In this document: in pieces, positions 22,409-34,577 of the stretch
Numbering within the stretch: position 1 is the first letter of the stretch
Layout of the letters: every line of letters begins with the position of its first letter
From: Solanum dulcamara
Lineage: Eukaryota > Streptophyta > Magnoliopsida > Solanales > Solanaceae
DNA: 64,000 nucleotides
Direction of reading: 5' to 3'
Assembly (NCBI RefSeq): GCF_947179165.1
Contig: NC_077248.1
Span: 14,349,256-14,413,255, forward strand
The notes under the pieces: generated by a model
The model's database searches: none
The model's input: the letters and a program-made list of their open reading frames with translations, nothing else
Told to the model about the DNA's origin: nothing
Program-made: the position numbers and the translations under genes

Positions 22409-24870
22409 TGTCACGCCCCGAGAGGGTACCCTAGACGTAATCGACACTCAGAAGCCATTGCTGGCTCCTAAGAAAACCACTTGGTATGATCATACATTCA
22501 TTCATTCTGCAAAATATTTAATTTAAGAGAAAAACAAATCTGAGTGGGCTAACTCAATCAACAATCTCAATCATTCAAATCGGAAACAAAATTTGAAAGA
22601 AAACTAATCAAGAGTTATAGACATCAAAATAAATTCATGAAGCCTTTATCTCTACTATCTAGATGGTTCCAATAACAGGTTCATGGCTACCTCAAAAGAA
22701 CTATTCAAGCAATGGAAAGAATGAATATGATCCCTCTGAAAGCAAGGAGGTCTCACCACTATCAGAAAAGAAGTAGATCTTCAACGAAGCACCTGTTGAT
22801 GATCTCTAATACCTGTTCCTACATCATAAAATGATGCAGGCACAAATGGACGTCAGTACATGGAAGGTATGAGTATGTTATATGGCAGAATGAAACAACA
22901 ATACATCAAAGGTACTCAAGATAGAATGAAACTCACCCAACTGAATATGATATTTAAGTATAAAATATAACAATGCTTTAAGAAGGGCTCAGTAATATGC
23001 ATCTTGCTCAAAACATGTCATATACTTTCATGCACAATATGGGAGTCTCTCTTAACTGACAACAATCCCACCATCTATAAGTAGGTGATGTACAACAAAA
23101 TGAAGTCATTTCAACATCCTTCCAATACTTGCCAAGGTAAAGGACGAATCTACCAATTTGGATCCACCAATCAATCAAACCCTATCTTTTTAGGACAATG
23201 AAATAAGGAACATACGAATTTTATGGTTCAATCCTCTCCTACACTAGCTACATAGTTATTGAGTTTTTCTCTCATTTAATTCGGTGCTCGATACTAATCC
23301 CAAAACTCAATATGCTTATGCAACTTAAACCAATCAGTTCAATCAAAACTTTCAGCTAGTCTAATTGGACTCTCATCGAAACTCAATCTCATCTCAATCA
23401 TTATGCTCTTTCAAATCAACTCAATCCAATTCAGTCATTAAGATTAAATACTCAACTCTTTTAAATATCTTTAAAACATGTAATCTAGACTCAAAATAAT
23501 GCATAGTGAAATCAGGATCAATATAGTTATAATCTTAAAGACTCTTTTAATTCAACTTGGGCTTAGCTCATGTTCAAATCATCAAGTTCTTTTGAAAAAA
23601 TATATTTTCGAAATCAATCACAACATATTAAAACTCTATCTCAAAATTATCATTTATGCTCAATATATTCAAGTTCAAAATAAAAAACTTTCAAAGACTC
23701 CTCAGACTCAACTCATGTGAAAACTCAAACTCTAATAAAATTAATGCTCAAAATCAAATACAATTCTCAATTAGGGTTCATGTAAATGAAGACATGAACA
23801 TGCATCAAAATAAAATACTAAACCCATGAACAACATCAATACGTATTTAAATAAGTACAAGGACCTCCAAAAAGACAATAGATAACTCCAGAATTTAATT
23901 CAGGGAACTCGAAAACTCCAATTCAATTCAAAATAGTTCATAAAATAATTAATGCAGAAACATTCACAAAATCATTCTTTAAAAACTCCATCAATGCATA
24001 AAATAAATAAATGACATCTCAATTAGGGTTCATGTGAATGCAAATATGAATCCATATTTTCAACAAGACTCGACTCAAGAAATTCATCAATGAATATTAA
24101 AATATATACAAGACCGATTAGAGATTATGAAGAATTCAAGAACTCAATTCATGAAACCTCAAAACTCAACTCAATTTGAATCTATGAAGATGTAGAGCGC
24201 GTGGATGAACTCAATCCAGTGCTATGATTAGCCTTACATACTTTAATGACGAATCTTGAGGAAAAACCTTGAAGATAAGCCCTAACCTTGGTGTGGTTTT
24301 GAGGTTCTTAAGTGTAGCAATTCTTATTTAGAGAATGAAAGGGTTGAAGTAATGAAAACTGATTGACTTTGGCTTTTGGGAAAAGTTAATAGTCGTGGTA
24401 TGGGGTTATGGGATGAGACAAAGACAAAAACACCCCTCCTAGAGCGTGAAAAAGAAAAGAAAACCTAAAACTCCGAACTAGCATTCGCGATCGCGCAACT
24501 GAAAGTCAGTTCACACGACACTTTGCACCACCTTAAAAATAACACTGTCTTTGCCACGCGGCTGACGTCCACTTCACGAAGACTACGTAGTGTCTAGAAA
24601 AATAAGCATAACTTTTAGCATTAACTTGGATGGAAGAACGGTCAAAAGCGGTTGAAAGAAGACTTCAAGGCCCTTCATTTGGTTGGTATTAAGTCGCAAA
24701 ACTCTTCATATACAATGAGTCCTTATAATCCTTAGTTCACATCCACTATACTTTCCACACTTAAGAATTGATCTCACATATAATATACAATTATAAATCA
24801 TCGGGTTTGGACCTATAAGCATATGGAGAATGATTCGGGTCTTACCTAAAAAATATTTTGGTGTATAGCA
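22409..24870 (-). mobile_element. Solo LTR 3 with target duplication ATGCT
   Basis: It starts TGTCACGCCCCGAGAGGGTA and ends GGTGTATAGCA on the plus strand, with ATGCT at 22404-22408 and 24871-24875. It belongs to the same family as solo LTR 1 and the LTR ending at 21608 (shared GAGAGGGTACCCTAGACG end and GTTGAAAGAAGACTTCAAGG block). It is 2462 bases long, almost twice solo LTR 1, mainly through AT-rich sequence in the R/U5 part. No internal region is present. Confidence 0.85.
24478..24590. repeat. Palindromic words (CGCGATCGCG) in solo LTR 3
   Basis: GCATTCGCGATCGCGCAACT contains the perfect palindrome CGCGATCGCG. ACTGAAAGTCAGT and CCACGCGGCTG-type half words follow. It occupies the same LTR position as the word clusters in its family members, with a different word. 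Confidence 0.55.
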
Positions 24871-24875
24871 ATGCT

Positions 24876-25560
24876 CAATCAAATGCAAGCATGTCATCAC
24901 CAACATCCAAACAAGGTACATGTAGTCATAAAGAAAATAACAAGTCTTAGCATACCTGCAAGTCAAAGGGACTAACCTAGGATCCAATCGCTCCTCGGAT
25001 ACGGCCTCGGGCCCAATAATAGATAATAGATACGACGGCATCATAAGCCTACCACTAAACAAAAGTGAAACAATCAAGACATGGCTCAGAATCAAATAGG
25101 GGGAGAAATATCTCTAGGAACAATGCCTTACCCCAAAATATGTCATCTCGACTCCCAACGAGCACAGCTAAGCCAACTTATGGCTACGACGAGCCTCAAA
25201 AGTCTCTAGCACTAAGTCACACCAACCATCATAAGTCCTACCGGAAGCTACTCCTAGGTACAAGGGAATTCAAACACAAACTAAAGCATTTAAGTCTCAA
25301 ACCTAGCCTAAGGCCATCAATTACGATTCGGCCATGCTACTAGCCTAATTTGGCCATTACGGAGCTGATGGAACCAACAAAATTTTATTTTGAGATCATT
25401 TTCGTGGAGTTTTGACTGAAGTCAATCGTCCAAACTCTAAAATAAGAAAACAGGTATAAAACCCAAACGAACGACCAGGCGACCGAACTGTCAGTACCAT
25501 CAAATCATAAATGACTTGGGGTCACTATAGAAAAGGTCGCAAGATGAAAAAACTGACTTG
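24876..25560. other. Retroelement-like flank, right part
   Basis: It continues 22161-22408 across the solo LTR. GGCCATTACGGAGCTGATGG and GACTTGGGGTCACTATAG resemble gypsy LTR U3 wording. The 92-codon ORF here has no domain and is not called. Confidence 0.35.
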
Positions 25561-27590
25561 AAGGTTACACAGTGCTTATAATTTCAAACAAATCATGATT
25601 TGATTTATTTATATATATATATATATATTTAAAATGTAAATTCACTAGAAATCCATTAACTAGAATATCATGAGCATATATGAATTAATTAAAATAAATT
25701 TTGTAAATGATTGAGCATTTCTTGTTGGGAAGATAAGTATAGATATCATCAATTAAATTTTTTACATCTTCAATGATTGTTTTTGGAGCACTTCAACGTG
25801 CCACTTCGGTTAAATAATTAGATTGTTTTTTGAACAAATAGGCGGAAGAAATTTGTGTTTCAAACATCGATAATTCTATTAAAATTCATAATCATTTTTG
25901 AAATATTCAATTGAAGTCGTCTTTCAAAAATTATTACATGTCACTTGCACATTCTTCGATGGAAACTCTTTAATTTTTTTATGAATTCATTGGAGGAGAT
26001 TCGATCTTCATGAAAGGACAAGGATATTTTTCAACAACAAGTCACCTATCTTTTTATACCTAACAATTTTTAAAAGTGACTTTATATCAATTTTGTGTGT
26101 TAAACTAGATCTATTTTATGTATGTATATATATCATCGAAATTGTGTTAGTGATATATACATAATTTATAATTACAAGGAAAAATTAATCATAATTTATT
26201 AGTCTGATACATACAAGTATCAGTGTATGCAATATATCATAATTTAGACTATCACATCAAGCTTTGTTATCAGTTACAATGATTTAGCTATTTATCTGAG
26301 GTACTTAACGCCAAATCAGCTTGGGTATAAGATGAATTTTCTTGATTACACAATCTGAAAGTTGTGCTCTTAATTCAATTATTTTGCATAAGTAATTTGT
26401 GAATGTCAAACTGCTTGTTGGCAGTAAAAGTACATGTGATCAGCTAAAAAATGCATCTACTTAACATATCACAAGACATGTGAACGAGCATATTTCAGAA
26501 TCTAAATAATTTAGTTTCAACAGTAGTTGTTCTAATTAGCTTTTCATGAGAACAAGCAAGAAGCAACACAGAATTCTTGAAGAATTCTAATTATTCAATG
26601 TATGTTGAATACTTGATATGCGCATTTTTCCAATGGCTAAATTATCTGTGCCAACTGATAGAATTATTTGTACTAATAAAGTTCAAATTTGTCATGATAT
26701 ACATCTATTGATTTAGTAAATTTTTGATTTACTATTACACAAATAACTTTTAGATTTATTTCTTCTCAATGACTCTACCTTTCCTAGAGATATTGTGATG
26801 TCATCACGATAAAGTGCACATCTGTATTAATAAGCTTTATTGAATGCTTTCACATTCACTTCGGGAGTGATTTCGTATTTTTAGCATTTATAACCAATTC
26901 TCATTCTTCATGAATGAAACACAATCATCTGAGTATATAGAATTATGATAGCTTAGTACTCCAGTCCATGTTTATGTACATTATTCAACTACTTATTTTC
27001 TTTCAGGCATATTATGCATTGCTACCATATTTACTTCATGGAATAGAGCATATCAAGTGATGCAAGTTTCATGACTTTTCATCAAAAGCACATTATTTTA
27101 TTTTAATCATCATTATAGTGCAGTCATACTTAAATACAATGTCTTGCTCATATAAAGATGTCTTAACCTCTAAGTCGATGAGACTTAAATCCAATATCTT
27201 ATCATCATAATATATTGGAACTTTAACTCAATATCTTATTCTTTTGGTGCAATGAACTTAAATTCATCATCTTACCCATAGTGAGATTTAACAAATATTA
27301 TCACTTTCGGTAACAATATATTTCTGGCAACTTTTATCAAAATTTAAGTGAATTATTATTATTATTATTATTATTCACTTTCTTGAGATGTATCCAAAGA
27401 AAACAATACATGCTTCACTGTTTTACTAGAGCACACAATTAGTATAGATAATGTGCACATATAATCAAGCTCAAAAAAAATATATAATAATAATACTTGT
27501 CTTATGAAAACGATTTAATCCTTGGCACATAGAATATTGAGGATTGAAGTTTCATAAAAATTATCGAAAAATGCCCAAAATACTCTTGGA
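25561..27590. other. AT-rich intergenic DNA, no gene recognised
   Basis: No domain-bearing ORF is present. It contains a TA microsatellite (25609-25628) and an ATT microsatellite (27352-27375). Repeated phrases such as AACTTAAATTCATCATCTTA around 27170-27290 hint at an old retroelement, but no boundary could be set. Confidence 0.55.
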
Positions 27591-28393
27591 CTATTTGAAA
27601 AAGTTTAAATATATCCCTCATTCATCTATTGGCCTAAAAATATCTCTCAATTCATCGATCTATTTTTACCCTTAAAACTAACACACTTTTTATAGTTATT
27701 ATTATTACTATTTATTATGTGTCGTCTTCCTAAAGAATAAAATTAAATTATAACCCATTAAATTTTCCTCTTCACCCATATTCATAGCCCCATGACCCAA
27801 ACTCAATTAAAAGACCCATTAAAAATATTAAAAATAAAAAATAGACAGATCTCTCTTAATTATGGTGGTGAAAGATCCTTTTCTACGATTGTCAATGACA
27901 CCGTCTTTCTAATATCTATTGAGGAGATTGTGGAGAAAATCATTCATCGAGCACCTACCAAATCAAATAGGCAATATGACGATAGACGAAAATTGAGCCA
28001 TAAAATTGCCTATTTGAGTTGACAGGTGCTCGATGTAGAATTTTCTCAACAATCTCCTCGGTAGATACCAAAAAGACGATGTCATTGACAATCTTTGAAA
28101 CAGATCTTTCATCACCAATGTTAAGAGAGAGAGATGTATATTATATTTTTAATGAATCTTTTAATTGAGTTTGGGTCATAGAACTATGGATATGAGCCGG
28201 AACGGATAGAGAAAAAATTAAAGGATTATGATTTAATTTTATCCAATAAAAAGATGACATGTAATAAATAGTAATAATAATAATATAAAAAAAGGATGTT
28301 AGTTTTAAGGATAAAAATACACCAAAAAAGGTGAACTTAGAGTATTTTTAGCCCAATAAGTAAATTAGGGTATATTTAAATCTTTTCGAATAG
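27591..28393. mobile_element. Foldback (long inverted repeat) element
   Basis: The left arm (27591-27975) and right arm (28005-28393) are reverse complements over about 385 bases with a 29-base loop; identity by eye is near 80%. Arm ends read CTATTTGAAAAAGTTTAAAT and (complement of the right end) CTATTCGAAAAGATTTAAAT. The wording CTAAAAATATCTC...TTAAAACTAACA is common in solanaceous Mutator-like miniature elements (recognition from memory). No clear 9-base target duplication was seen. The 76-codon ORF inside is a by-product of the arms. Confidence 0.8.
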
Positions 28394-28616
28394 TAGAATA
28401 TTCGTGGTCCTCTTCCATAAAATTAATCAATTGTTCCTAGAAAAGAATCATACCTTTTCTGAATCTAATTCATTTATTGAGTTATTGATGTTGTTCCCAA
28501 CAATTTTAACTAATTTTAAAAACTCTAAATAGTGTCAACTGTCAAACAATACTTACAAGCAAAATATATAATTAAAGTTCACACATGCAATTCATGTACA
28601 TAAATATTAAGTAATA

Positions 28617-28650
28617 CTAGATTGTTGGAGTCTGTGCCCGCACGGGCCCA
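28617..28650 (-). other. Helitron 3' terminus with hairpin
   Basis: A 12-base palindrome GCCCGCACGGGC lies 15 bases from a CTAG end flanked by T. It is the most Helitron-specific signal in the window. Confidence 0.6.
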
Positions 28651-30188
28651 ACAACAATAATGTGCAGAAGAACAAATATATATATATATATAATTTTAAC
28701 ATAAGCATAATCAAGGTGCCATTGGCACTTTTGTAAGAGTCCGGGAGTCTTAACTCTTAGCTTCATCAGAAGCTTAATTTGTAAGGTGACATGCTCTAGA
28801 GAAGAAAGATTACAATTAGTTGAGATTACATACAGGTTATAAGTAGACCTCAAGAAAATGATAATAAAAAAATAACAAATCTTCCCAGAGATTTCAATAT
28901 CTCATAGTATAGAAGACAGAGAAGCAAATCCAATCTAATGGGATGGGCTGATTGTTATTAGACCTCTGAACTAGGTAGTTATAACTAACTGCACATGAGG
29001 GTAGGAAGAAGAGACGAACATAGATTCACATGTTGTGTAACTAAAAGCAACTATATTGAAACATGAGCAAAAATTATGCATAATGTTTGTAATGCTAAAA
29101 AGTTAAAATAACATTAAAGTAAACTACCACAAGAACAACAGATTTTTATGAGAAAAGTCATTGTGCAAAAGTTTAAAAAATTACAAAACAGCAAGAGGGA
29201 AACCCAAAGAACACTTTAAATATCAGTTTTTTGTTATCGTGAAATTGAAAGAATCAAGAATTGATAAAAGACATGACTAACCTTCATATGTATTTCGATT
29301 TTATTTCACATGCTAGTCCTTTTGTACATGTTCACGCATACTTGGAAAACTCAAAGCCCCAGAAATACATTAGAATGAAACAAGTTGATGCCTTTATAAA
29401 CATAATCCACAAACTATACTACACGTGAAATAGTTATTGCAGTAACATGTGTCTAAACACATGAACGATCAAATGAATAGAGTATATTTTACAGTACTAA
29501 AAGCAAAGGAAGTTCATACATTGTGAAAATAATCAGGATGGTAGCCGACATGAGTAGCTGAAAATTGACTTTTCTTAATAACACAAAAAAAAACATAAAA
29601 ATCCATTAGTAAAGATTCCCACAATTGAAATTTTAATAGTTGAAATGTATTTAACTCATATATTTGTGAAGGAAAAATTAATGAAGCAGCAGTGAGACCT
29701 TAGTATTGCTAAACGAAGGGAGATAAATATCTAAAAAATAATTCCAAAAAGACAATTATCACATAAAAATAATGTCAAATTATAAGCAACTTAACATATC
29801 AAAATACATGCAGGATAGAATTTTCATATCATTTTAAACATACGCTAGGCAAATTGTGCGTGAAGGATCTTCTTTAAATTAAGGAAACAGAGGAGACGTT
29901 ATTTCCTTTCGAAAATTTTAGGACGACTAGATCATCAAATTAGCATCCCCCAATTAAGTTACACCTCTGTCACAAATAATAACTCTCAGATTCTTCCATC
30001 AAGAAAAACATTAAAGAAGAACTTACAATAGGTAAACCTATTGAAAAGAAAAGCTCTTGAAATTTTCATACTATACCTTGTTATTGCTTTCCTTTATTAT
30101 TGTCACATGATGACAAAAAGTAATCCCAAATAGAAGGTAAGAATTAACTAATGGGAAAAACACACGAAAATCTATAGAGATAACTTAC

Positions 30189-30303
30189 CAAATTCACCAC
30201 CTAGATGCTGCTGTTTGAAATTCAAAAAAGGAAGTGCATTCAACCTTGTTGGAGAAGGTAATGTTGCCTCTTCGCCATCCTCTTTTGGAACAGGCGCAAC
30301 AAC
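30189..30303 (-). pseudogene. Exon-like fragment, unidentified gene
   Basis: 115 bases open in one frame are bounded by an acceptor (TTTAATTAG, 30304-30305) and a donor (GTAAGTTA, complement of 30181-30188). The peptide begins VVAPVPKEDGEEATLPSPTR and ends NFKQQHLGGEF. The splice sites are strong and codon use looks coding, so a captured host exon is likely. I do not recognise the protein. No adjoining exon with the right phase was found on either side. Confidence 0.45.
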
Positions 30304-30750
30304 CTAATTAAACTTGTTAGCTCGTATTGAGTAAGTTCAGGGCTCCCTAGTCTTGGCACTTGAAATCATGTATGTATGGAAAACTGCGAAGCATTTATGA
30401 CACTTTACAATGTCATGATCATATAGGGCTATGAAAACATGTTCTTTCTACAATGGGTAAAACAGAGAAGAACAAATGACCAAATGCTTAGCAGTGTTGT
30501 TGTTGATTTGCAAGAAAATTGGAACCAACCTCAATTTTGTTTCTCAATAGCGTATCTTAAAGTTGAGTGGATATTAGTTTATGTTAGAGCTAGCGAAATT
30601 TTGTTAAACAATTCTAAAATCAAAAATTGATGTCGCTGAATGGTTTCATCGAGCACCTGATCGAAACGTAGGTCGAAACACATGGCAAACTATCCATAAA
30701 TCAAATAACTCAAGAAATTAAGATAGAAAAAACATAATTGAAATTTTGAG

Positions 30751-30873
30751 TTTTACAAGTTGGAAGAAGTTTCTGCGGAAAGTGAAGAGCAAAAACGCAT
30801 ATTTGAAACAACTGCAAAGATGGTAGTTGAGGCAAGTAGTACAACGACGATTATCATGGGTGGAACCACATAA
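30751..30873 (+). pseudogene. Second exon-like fragment, opposite strand
   Basis: Forty codons run open to a TAA at 30871 (FYKLEEVSAESEEQKRIFET, then TAKMVVEASSTTTIIMGGTT). There is no Met start. The Glu/Lys-rich, coding-like composition differs from the AT-rich surroundings. It lies on the other strand from the exon at 30189-30303, which suggests capture of two separate fragments. The protein is not identified. Confidence 0.3.
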
Positions 30874-31125
30874 AACTTGTTGGTAATAATTTAGTAATGA
30901 AAGCTAGCATTATGAGATCGGATATATATTTATAGGAGCATTTATTTTATTTGATTCTATTGATAATGAGCAGTTATTCTTATAATTTCACTTATAAGGC
31001 AGTGATCTTTTGGAGTTCAGAATTGCAACTCATGCCAATCTAGACAAGCTGCCTATGAAAAAGCTCTCAAAGCATGACATTTATGTGGCAGACATTATTT
31101 CTTTTATATATAGAGAGAGAGAGTA

Positions 31126-31703
31126 TATTTGAGTCTAGACTTCTAGATGACATGACATTCATACCATTCTATATAGATCCACTACATGCACCAAATAAAA
31201 AATAGATGCAAAGGCTGATAATTTTTAACCAAAGGGATCTTCTTCCGGTAAGGTGAAGAAATCTATTATGCTATATAAAGACTACACACATGGTGGAAGA
31301 AGCAAAAGATTAGAAGGAAAATATAACAGGAAAATTCAAACAAGTAGAAAAGAATAGATGGAGTAACACAACACATACAAATAGAACAGTCTAGAAAAGA
31401 AGAAACCCTTTGAAAAACGTGATATAAATTAATAAGGACTTCCCAGTAATTCTAACAAAAATTGAAGCTCAAATGGATTAATATATACATCCCAACATGC
31501 TAAATCGCACAGAATAAAAATCATCATAATTAAATCTGATGAAGAGCCAAGATAAAACACAAAGAGAACTCTAAATCAAATCAAAAGCAAAGCAATCACT
31601 ATCCCGGAAAAGAAGGCGATACATACAGGACGCACAACCGAGTAAAATCGATGAATAGAGACAGAAAGTAGGGCACGTGTAACTGCGATGAAGCGAATAA
31701 AAC
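31126..31703. other. Unassigned AT-rich stretch
   Basis: Between the Helitron edge and the next LTR. No coding or RNA feature is supported. The overlapping minus ORFs here and at 31576-31931 lack domains. Confidence 0.5.
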
Positions 31704-33080
31704 TGTCACTATCCGGACTAGACCTAGACGTGACACGGTGATTGAAACTCCGAAGGGCTCCAACCAAGCCTCTTGACATATTATAAGCATGCATAAGGTA
31801 TAATTAAGAGGAAACAACATAAGAAAAATCTCAAGAACATGAACCATAAGAGTATAAAATTTGACAACATAGACTTCTACATTTTCGTCCAACAAACCTC
31901 TATTAGTCAATATGGGCGGAGCCTCAGACATGTCCCTAGCTCACCCTCAATGTAATATAACAAAGTCTTTTAAGGAAGAATGTAAACTCATAGTTCTGCC
32001 CTTGAATAGATGAGGACTCACCAATCAACAGAGTATTTCAACTGAATCTATCAATGCGGAGAATGGATGTGATCTTCGACCCTACATTATGATACAATGT
32101 AGGCAATAAAGTATGCGTTAGTACGTTTGAATGTACTAAGTATGCGGGCATAATATGCCAAATAAATCGTGAAATGCAATGATCAAATAATGTACAGGCT
32201 AGATAAGATGATAAGTAAAGTCATGAGAAAGCCATAGATAATCAAAGCATTTGAAAGACATAATTGAGATGATAAAGAGTACATAAGGAGAGTACATGGG
32301 ATAGAACTATAAATGAAAATAAGACCATGCGAGCTAACATGAAATATCGATGTCTCCCCATACAACAAAAGAAAGGGGAATCTACTTGCCAAGATAGACT
32401 CTAGCCCTCTAGGCGGGTCATGAACATGCGCTATATGTGGATCCACTAGCTAAACCATAAAGGCAAATCCTACGGTGGTACGTAGTTATGAGACAAGAGA
32501 CTATATATAAGAACCCCGTAGGTTGATCCCCTACCTCAAGCCTCATTCGGTGCTAAGTCAAATCCCACTGAATGCATAACATAATTATCGTACTTAACAT
32601 ATATTCATAAGCTTGTTCATACGTTTTCAAAAAGTTTATGGGTTGCAGAGTTCTCAAAACCTTGAAAACTCTGAGTCTTTGAAGCTTCTCCACGAGTCGA
32701 TACTACGAATCGTCAAATGTTCTATGACTCATCCTGTTGAGTCGTAGAAAAAGTACTGAGGCTTTGAAATTTTCAAAATCAGGCCACTGACCCTACGACT
32801 CAGTTCTACGAGTCATCATTATTTATACGAGTCATAACTTGACTCATAGACTCGCTTCCTTACTTAGCCAAATTTCCATCCCTCAGAGTCACCTTACGAG
32901 TCGTAGAAATCCCTATGACTCGTAGGTTGAGTCGTAAACTCTGAACCAGTCCATTTTCCCAAGCTTCTTTCCTTTATTTCGACATTTCAACTTCTAAGGT
33001 CTTACAAAAATATAGTTAGATGAAAAGACCAAAATACCCTCTGAATGATATAGACATGCCGACGAATAGGCCCTTGTTTG
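31704..33080 (-). mobile_element. LTR E (solo), approximate right end
   Basis: The plus-strand start TGTCACTATCCGGACTAGAC, with the complementary wording GGAGCCCTTCGGAGTTTCAA nearby, is the usual 3' end of a solanaceous gypsy LTR. No primer site lies to the left, so it is a solo or truncated LTR. The right end is uncertain (about 33060-33080, GACGAATAGGCCCTTGTTTG). It contains a TACGAGTCGTAG word cluster. Confidence 0.55.
32690..32945. repeat. Palindromic word cluster (ACGAGTCGTAG type) in LTR E
   Basis: About twelve copies occur of CTACGACTCA, TACGAGTCGTAG, TATGACTCGTAGG, TTGAGTCGTA and close variants. It is the same word as in the LTR of element A (6501-6935), although the rest of the two LTRs does not look alike. 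Confidence 0.8.
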
Positions 33081-33185
33081 TAGCCTCTTATACTAAGTAG
33101 TAAAATTCGATGACAAGGCCATGGACCACACCATTAAGCTATGAAATCGGTATTAATTTTACGTTGATTATATTTAGTGTAATGT

Positions 33186-33367
33186 GAAGGGGAGCCTTGG
33201 AGTAATTGGTAAAGTTGTCTCCATGTGACCAGGAGGTCACGGGTTCAAGCCTTGGAAACAGCCTCTGACAGAAATGCAAGGTAAGGCTGCGTACAACAGA
33301 CCCTTGTGGTCGGGCCCTTCCCCGGACCCTGCGCATAGCGGGAGCTTAAGTGCACCGGGCTGCCCTT
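33186..33367 (+). mobile_element. Au-type SINE with 18-bp target duplication
   Basis: The 182-base element starts GAAGGGGAGCCTTGGAGTAA, with a pol III A box (GGAGTAATTGG) and B box (GGTTCAAGCC). It contains CCGGACCCTGCGCATAGCGG and ends GTGCACCGGGCTGCCCTTTT. This matches the Au SINE described widely in angiosperms, in length and wording. The perfect duplication TTATATTTAGTGTAATGT flanks it at 33168-33185 and 33368-33385. Being short and complete, it is probably recent. Mobilisation would need a LINE reverse transcriptase, absent here. Confidence 0.92.
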
Positions 33368-33385
33368 TTATATTTAGTGTAATGT

Positions 33386-33554
33386 AAAATATTATTTTTA
33401 AAAAAAATAGCTATATATTATTACCCAATTACTTTAGTTGATTAAAGTTTTGTGATGAATTTAAAATGAAGATGCATTTATAGGAAAAGAAAAAGTCACT
33501 ACATTCCTAACTAGGATTTTTAGTTTTTCTGGAAATAAGAGTTTATAACTTTTA
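33386..33554. other. Short flank between SINE and PIF/Harbinger relic
   Basis: AT-rich, nothing recognised. It ends in TTA at 33552-33554, a possible Harbinger target trinucleotide. Confidence 0.5.
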
Positions 33555-34577
33555 GGGCCGTTTGGTTATTGGATAAGGGTTGAGTTATTCATGTATAAAA
33601 TGCTGCATAAGTTTTATCATGTTTGGTACTAGTTTTGTGTAAGGTATAAAATTCAATACACATAATACTATATTTGGTTAGAAAATTAGAAAATCACATA
33701 ACTAATACATGTTTAAGTTATGAGTCAATCTATGTATTATTTTATGCGTAGTAGGAGATGAAATAAGTTATACATGAATAACTAATACCTAAAAAAATAC
33801 AAATGGATAATTTTACCCTCCACTCTCAATCAAATATAGTCCACATCTTTTTAGAACACATTTATACATTTTTTAGAGCAAATTTCTATATCTTAAATAT
33901 ATAACATAGAATTACACCATCAAGCTCAAAAAAAAATCCTAATACCAGAAACCCTAAAACCCCGAAATCCATGGAGTTCTTCCTTGCCTCTAGTTGCATA
34001 AACAACATCCATAGCAATAATCGTCTTTCTCCTGAACGCAAATAGATTGAAAAAACTTTCAATCTTGCGTTCTTTCTTTGAGGTTAGAAGTTCTGAAACT
34101 TGAAACTTGGCTTATCTTTTTTTATTTTCTTCTTCTTCTCCTCCTCTTATTTTTTCTTCTTGTTAATCTGTTGAGATACGAATGAAATTCTATTCTTCTC
34201 AATATTTTCTAGTTAAGTTGAAGTTTGAGTACACTCAAATTTGATGTGATTTTTGTTTGTTCAAAAATCATTCTTTTTAAAAAGGGGTTCATTAATTTTA
34301 GTTTTTTATCTAAAACTGCAAGAAATGAACATGGATTTGAATTATGACAAAATAGTTTTAGTATTCTAGTTATTGAAGCCAAACAAATATAGGACATTTT
34401 ACCCTGTTTTTCAATATTACTTTTCTTTTTTTATAAAATTAAACATTCTTGTTTGAAACTATCTACTACCTTCCTACTACACATATTTCAAATAAATAGT
34501 TAACATGATTGATACTTATTTTTTTGGGATATAATTTCATGACGATGTTGCAACTTTTAAATGTAAAATAGGTGTCT

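Larger units (their letters stand above)
28617..31125 (-). mobile_element. Probable non-autonomous Helitron carrying exon-like fragments
   Basis: The 3' end on the minus strand has a GC-rich palindrome GCCCGTGCGGGC (28636-28647), 15 bases, then CTAG (28617-28620) followed by T, the Helitron terminus pattern. The proposed 5' end reads TCTCTCTATATATAAAAG near 31125, close to plant Helitron starts. The exact base is ambiguous because of the TC run, and the preceding base is not the expected A. No Rep/helicase is present. Inside are an exon-like block with splice sites (30189-30303) and another on the opposite strand (30751-30873), as expected of gene-capturing Helitrons. Confidence 0.55.

Noticed and set aside
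27792..28022. 76-codon ORF
   Set aside because: It lies across the loop of the foldback element and has no domain; its content is explained by the inverted arms.
28617..28853. 78-codon minus ORF at the Helitron end
   Set aside because: It runs through a TA microsatellite and the terminal hairpin and has no domain.
30751..30873. Phosphoglycerate kinase fragment (TTTIIMGG resembles TTIIGGG)
   Set aside because: The upstream 25 residues do not fit phosphoglycerate kinase; left unidentified.
33186..33367. tRNA gene
   Set aside because: A and B boxes are present, but the sequence is the 182-base SINE with target duplications and does not form a full tRNA.
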